Source of the DNA: Chara braunii
Lineage: Eukaryota > Streptophyta > Charophyceae > Charales > Characeae
Assembly (NCBI GenBank): GCA_003427395.1
Contig: BFEA01000864.1
Coordinates: 1 to 32,897, forward strand
Reading direction: 5' to 3'
Length of the DNA stretch: 32,897 bases
This document shows, piece by piece, positions 29,378 through 32,897 of this stretch. The notes beneath the pieces were generated by a model. That model saw nothing but the letters and a program-made list of their open reading frames with translations. It had not been told where the DNA came from and searched no databases. The stretch's first letter is position 1. Each line of letters starts with the position of its first letter. The translations under genes and the position numbers were made by a program.

Positions 29378-29848
29378 TTANCGAGACCGTGAAATTTNTC
29401 CCTCATCCGCGCTCCTGNTGTCTTCATCTGCCTCTTCGTCATCCTCATCTTGCGCTGTGGCGTCGGTGCTCCTGTCTTCCTCGTCATCGCCCTCGTCAGC
29501 ATCGTCAGAACTTCCACTGGANGTTTCACTGTCACCTCCCTCGTCGCTCATTGCCTCATCTTCCTCTCCGTCCGTCTTTTTTCTGATATGGAGTGCTCGT
29601 GTTCGTCTTCTGCTTCCTCTTGGGCCGCGGTGTGCCAATCCTCCGAGCCTCTCAGATCGATCGTCTCCACTTTTTTGTCCTTCTTGTATGTGATTCTCTT
29701 TTTCCCTTTGGGGTGTTGCTTCGGTGTGTTTTCTTCGCTCGACCTCTTCTCGGGCGCTTATGGCGGAAGGTTCTCGATGTCGCTGGCTCGGTTCCTCCGG
29801 ACGGGAGTTGCTAGGGGTGATTCGTTGCGTTCTTTCAGCTTCGAAGTC
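29378..29848 (-). pseudogene. charged ORF, basic then acidic Asp/Glu/Ser-rich, copy 1
   Basis: The frame is open for 156 codons from just after an in-frame TGA (29849-29851) to TAA (29378-29380). It begins DFEAERTQRI..., passes Arg/Lys/Glu-rich sequence, then becomes strongly acidic (GEEDEAMSDEGG, SSGSSDDADEGDDEED, DEDDEEADED). The TGA replaces AGA of the sister copy at 31728 or so, cutting it off from the upstream ATG. Nuclear or chromatin-type charged proteins look like this, but low-complexity composition prevents any assignment. It may be an upstream exon of the 334-aa ORF or a separate gene. Confidence 0.35.
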
Positions 29849-30148
29849 TCATTCTAACGTAACGAAAGAGAAACAAGTGCTCCGTTTCTGCGGGCGTGCG
29901 TGCGCTTTGTTTTTGTTTTCTGTCATCCGCTTCTGCGATGTTCTGTCATGTCTTTTTGCTTATCCGCATTGCATTTTTTCCTCCCCTTATCCTTCTTTTC
30001 CACGACCTTTAGGGACCTAGACAAATCCTTGTATTTTGGCCTAGGAGCCGTGATCTTTTTTTCACCACATACATCAAATTGGATACAACAACAACTTCGT
30101 CAGCTATGTCGTGGGTTAATTCTATTACCCCTGAACTGTAATGGCCAG

Positions 30149-30152
<4 letters not shown>

Positions 30153-30235
<83 letters not shown>
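30153..30235. repeat. (AG)n tract of duplication unit 1
   Basis: An uninterrupted AG tract of about 83 bp. On the minus strand it is a (CT)n polypyrimidine tract, followed about 20 nt later by CATTACAG and then the charged ORF of copy 1. Confidence 0.95.
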
Positions 30236-30236
<1 letters not shown>

Positions 30237-30240
30237 GTTA

Positions 30241-31062
30241 TTATTGATACTGNAAGATCGAGAAGCTCATGAATTTGTCGCGACTTCGGGCAGATGAAGC
30301 GATGTCCTGCTTTATACATGCCAATTTTTGTATCTGGTCGGCCGCTCTGCTGATTTTTGTTGTCNGCTCGATTTTACATTTCATAACCATTTCTGCAAAA
30401 NCCTGTTGCTGCAGNGTCANGCCAAGGTTCNTGCCGTCCCTCCTCATCTGAAAAACCCTTNTGAGTGTCGTCTTGAATGCTGGCGNACCCCAAGGATCGT
30501 CACCGCTCCGTCTCCACGTTTTGTCGTCCTTCATCTCTGCTCGCATCTTGTTGCGANCAGGGAGCTGGTGATCGGTTTGCTGCGAACGAACAAGCGGGAT
30601 ATCTTTTTCTNCCCAAAACCAATACTTGAGTTGCCATGTTATCTNCCCGCGCACTGTTGTCATCATCCTGTTGCATTCCCCAATCACCGCTCGAATCCCG
30701 CTCNCCGTTATGTATAATCGCAGTCCTTCCTCCGCATTCTCCCCTATTAGTTTTGTCGTTNCTTGCAGCACCGCGAACAATTCGTCCTCTGTTGCGTACA
30801 GTGTTGCGTCCTTNGCTGCGGAAAANGCNAAGGCTTTTGCGACTGAACGAAACAGTCTGTCCTTCATTTTCTTCGTGAAAAAACCGGTTTGTTCGTCGGG
30901 TCTTTTCTGTCCTTCTTCACTCGCGCATGGTTTTCTTTGCAAATTAGTGCCANCTGGTGGAATAGACACATTACAACNGAAGAATAATATTAAACATCCG
31001 AATTGCAGGAATAATCTGTGGTACCCCCGAAAATCGACAATTCTGTGAACAACGTGCANCAA
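30241..31062 (-). pseudogene. hypothetical protein, copy 2, truncated at the duplication junction
   Basis: Identical to the first about 270 residues of 28179-29183, then it ends three residues after the junction (...KFMSFSI then XQYQ and stop). The missing C-terminal 60 residues lie only in the outer copy. The duplication breakpoint therefore falls inside the coding frame, so this copy is a 3'-truncated paralogue or part of an assembly artefact. Confidence 0.6.
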
Positions 31063-31256
31063 GTTCCTCNCATCATGGATAAGCCAGCAAACTGGGCCCT
31101 TATGACTGTGACTTTCNCAAANGGGAACAACTGTAGCACACTTTGCTTACCTTCTTGAGTTCCGTTGTCCTTCCGGACTAGTTGTTTGTCATTGCAGGGC
31201 GTGTCGCATGAGCCTCCCTCCCTNNTCTGTTGACGTTCGCTATTGCATCANGTTCT

Positions 31257-31517
31257 TTANCGAGACCGTGAAATTTNTCCCTCATCCGCGCTCCTGNTGT
31301 CTTCATCTGCCTCTTCGTCATCCTCATCTTGCGCTGTGGCGTCGGTGCTCCTGTCTTCCTCGTCATCGCCCTCGTCAGCATCGTCAGAACTTCCACTGGA
31401 NGTTTCACTGTCACCTCCCTCGTCGCTCATTGCCTCATCTTCCTCTCCGTCCGTCTTTTTTCTGATATGGAGTGCTCGTGTTCGTCTTCTGCTTCCTCTT
31501 GGGCCGCGGTGTGCCAA
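31257..31517 (-). pseudogene. acidic part of the charged ORF, copy 2 (frameshifted)
   Basis: Identical to residues 71-156 of the copy-1 charged ORF. An 11-bp deletion upstream (near 31600) puts it out of frame with the ATG-initiated part at 31549-31794. Confidence 0.5.
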
Positions 31518-31548
31518 TCCTCCGAGCCTCTCAGATCGATCGTCTCCA

Positions 31549-31794
31549 CTATTTTGTCCTTCTTGTATGTGATTCTCTTTTTCCCTTTGGGGTGTTGCTT
31601 CTTCGCTCGACCTCTTCTCGGGCGCTTATGGCGGAAGGTTCTTGATGTCGCTGGCTCGGTTCCTCCGGACGGGAGTTGCTAGGGGTGATTCGTTGCGTTC
31701 TTTCAGCTTCGAAGTCTCTCTCTGACGTAACGAAAGAGAAACAAGTGCTCCGTTTCTGCGGGCGTGCGTGCGCTTTGTTTTTGTTTTCTGTCAT
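31549..31794 (-). pseudogene. basic N-terminal part of the charged ORF, copy 2
   Basis: Starts at ATG (MTENKNKAHARPQKRSTC...), 81 codons, Arg/Lys/Glu/Ser-rich, ending ...KGKRESHTRRTK. Compared with copy 1 it lacks 11 bp after EEVERR, which causes the early stop, but it reads through the position that is TGA in copy 1. A 25-codon upstream ORF (ATG at 31871, MDKKDKGRKK...) overlaps its start by ATGA. Confidence 0.4.
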
Positions 31795-32013
31795 CCGCTT
31801 CTGCGATGTTCTGTCATGTCTTTTTGCTTATCCGCATTGCATTTTTTCCTCCCCTTATCCTTCTTATCCATGACCTTTAGGGACCTGAACAAATCCTTGT
31901 ATTTTGGCCTGGGAGCCGTGACTTTTTTTTCACCACATACACCAATTTGGATACAACAACAACTTCGTCAGCTATGTCGTGGGTCAATTCAAACACCCCT
32001 GAACTGTAATGGC

Positions 32014-32016
<3 letters not shown>

Positions 32017-32049
<33 letters not shown>
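32017..32049. repeat. (AG)n tract of duplication unit 2
   Basis: A 33-bp AG tract in the same place as 30153-30235 but much shorter, showing slippage since duplication or different read support. Confidence 0.95.
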
Positions 32050-32050
<1 letters not shown>

Positions 32051-32149
32051 GTTATTATTGATACTGCGACCTCATTTAGGTCACTAACATCTTTGCGCGT
32101 AAGAATGACTTTATCTGTATTATAAGACGACACGGATTCTCAGAGTTAT

Positions 32150-32174
32150 AAAAAAAAAAAAAAAAAAAAAAAAA
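32150..32174. repeat. poly(A) run
   Basis: A run of 25 A, poly(T) on the minus strand, lies between the 3' end of the right-edge ORF and the AG tract of unit 2. Confidence 0.95.
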
Positions 32175-32208
32175 CCTTGGAAGATGTCCCCGGCTATCAC
32201 TGCGAGAA

Positions 32209-32281
32209 GGTTGGCTACTGCGGGTTAGTCAACTGGTCAAGCGACCGGTCTTTATGTTAAAATTGCACGCAGTAGTGAACT
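32209..32281. other. 73-bp inverted-end cassette, inverted copy
   Basis: It starts GGTTGGCTACTGCG and ends CGCAGTAGTGAACT, so it is the reverse orientation of the satellite copies. Its interior, including the palindromic GACCGGTC, is unlike the other members. Confidence 0.75.
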
Positions 32282-32326
32282 TTCCTTCGACACTTATCTT
32301 TGACACCCGGAACGACAATTCAAGCC

Positions 32327-32896
32327 TTACGAAGTACTGCTCTGTCTTCTATTTATAAGACGTCTCAACGCTTTCGCTNTGTGTGAGGCCTCGACTGTGT
32401 NGTGACCTTTTGCAACTGCACCACAGNGCGCTAGCCGGTCCACCATAGACTGACGAAATTGGTGAACAATTCTTTCGTTCACCTCTGTTCTATTAACNAC
32501 TTCGAGTATGTCCTTAGCTCTTACATCCTTCNGCGCAGTNCCTGCAAGCAATTTTATTATTGTGGCAGCGATGCAACACACATAAACACCANAGTCCGTG
32601 AAGTTCTTCTGCTGCANGTATTCCGCATGCTAAAGTTTACATCCTAATAGATCTCTAGATGTCACCCNGGNCGTATGAACCTTCTCNGGAGTCAACACCC
32701 TCGAGTTGGATGNCTCGTTGAGGTACTCGTGCCACANAAATGTTCGCAAGGCCTTCCATTCCTCTCGTTTCTTCCCTTTGAAGGAGTCAACAACCATGGC
32801 AATAGGAGGTTCGTCGACATGGTTGTCCTGACTGACTGCCAAGAAGGCTCTGACATTGAGCAACAGAAGAAGAATCCAATGTTTGTTATGGTTCAC
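32327..32896 (-). pseudogene. signal-peptide protein interrupted by one TAG, reaching the window edge
   Basis: The frame opens at ATG 32896 with MNHNKHWILLLLLNVRAFLA, a textbook signal peptide (basic start, Leu-rich core, cleavage likely after AVS). It runs 88 codons to TAG at 32630-32632. The same frame is then open again, without a shift, to 32327, giving about 190 residues in all. Both parts are charged and helix-rich (REEWKALRTF; KDVRAKDILE; VNERIVHQFRQSM; AKALRRLINRR). A Tyr-Val-Cys-Cys segment follows the stop. The single stop may be a pseudogene mutation, a base error in this N-rich sequence, or stop readthrough. No family is recognised; its start may also be an internal one, as the window ends one base later. 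Confidence 0.45.
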
Positions 32897-32897
32897 A

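Larger units (their letters stand above)
28375..30253. repeat. tandem duplication unit, copy 1 (1.88 kb)
   Basis: The sequence from AAGATCGAGAAGCTCATG to ...GTTATTATTGATACTG is followed head-to-tail by a second copy at 30254-32067. Offset is exactly 1879 until about 29720, where an 11-bp indel changes it to 1868. The unit includes most of the 334-aa ORF, the charged ORF and an AG tract. Confidence 0.95.
30254..32067. repeat. tandem duplication unit, copy 2
   Basis: This is the second unit. It matches copy 1 base for base, including about 28 N positions, through the part equivalent to 28375-29660. It then differs by several substitutions, the 11-bp deletion and a shorter AG tract. After 32067 the flank is unique (CGACCTCATTTAGG). 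Confidence 0.95.

Overview
This is eukaryotic DNA dominated by repeats. Most of it holds no intact gene. The evidence is nested transposable elements, target-site duplications, long dinucleotide tracts, a plant-type TATA box inside repeated sequence, and no operons or dense ORFs. I cannot name the lineage. Several traits are plant-like (very long LTR-type repeats, stops that look like CHG/CpG deamination), but an alga or another protist is equally possible. Scattered N bases suggest ambiguous consensus calls, especially where repeats were probably collapsed.

Positions 123-24890 read as one very large, old LTR-retrotransposon-like element. Two direct repeats (123-7343 and 16395-24890) flank a roughly 9-kb internal region. 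The right repeat is longer only because of a 1.24-kb insertion (17363-18600) and a 472-bp insertion with an 8-bp target duplication (21700-22171). The left repeat has its own 448-bp tandem duplication. After correcting for these, the two lengths agree within a few bases. Each repeat carries a TATATAAATA box (6260, 23804) and many stem-loops, including an array of about a dozen hairpins that share a loop sequence but have different, self-complementary stems. The internal region has a possible primer-binding site at 7344, a decayed ORF split by a second copy of the 472-bp element (9537-10691), a decayed gag-like ORF ending in an RGG box (11241-12573), and a 944-bp TIR element (14465-15408). Next comes a hairpin-rich stretch with a cloverleaf-like fold (16085-16165). 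I see no reverse transcriptase, integrase or protease, so the element is probably non-autonomous or too decayed to recognise.

Positions 24891-28178 are accessory repeats: a 40-bp tandem repeat built on a palindrome, a repeat family that also lies inside the right LTR-like copy, a 168-bp satellite carrying 72-bp inverted-end cassettes, a 22-bp direct repeat, and long GA and CT tracts. The same families occur on both sides of position 24891, so the window appears to come from one genome.

Positions 28179-32897 hold minus-strand ORFs of unknown function. There is a 334-aa ORF with a hydrophobic N-terminal stretch, a charged basic-to-acidic ORF, and a signal-peptide-bearing ORF broken by one TAG at the right edge. 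The middle of this block is a 1.88-kb tandem duplication. Its two copies carry N at identical positions for about 1.2 kb and then diverge with complementary frame defects. A (CT)n tract lies upstream of each copy on the coding strand.
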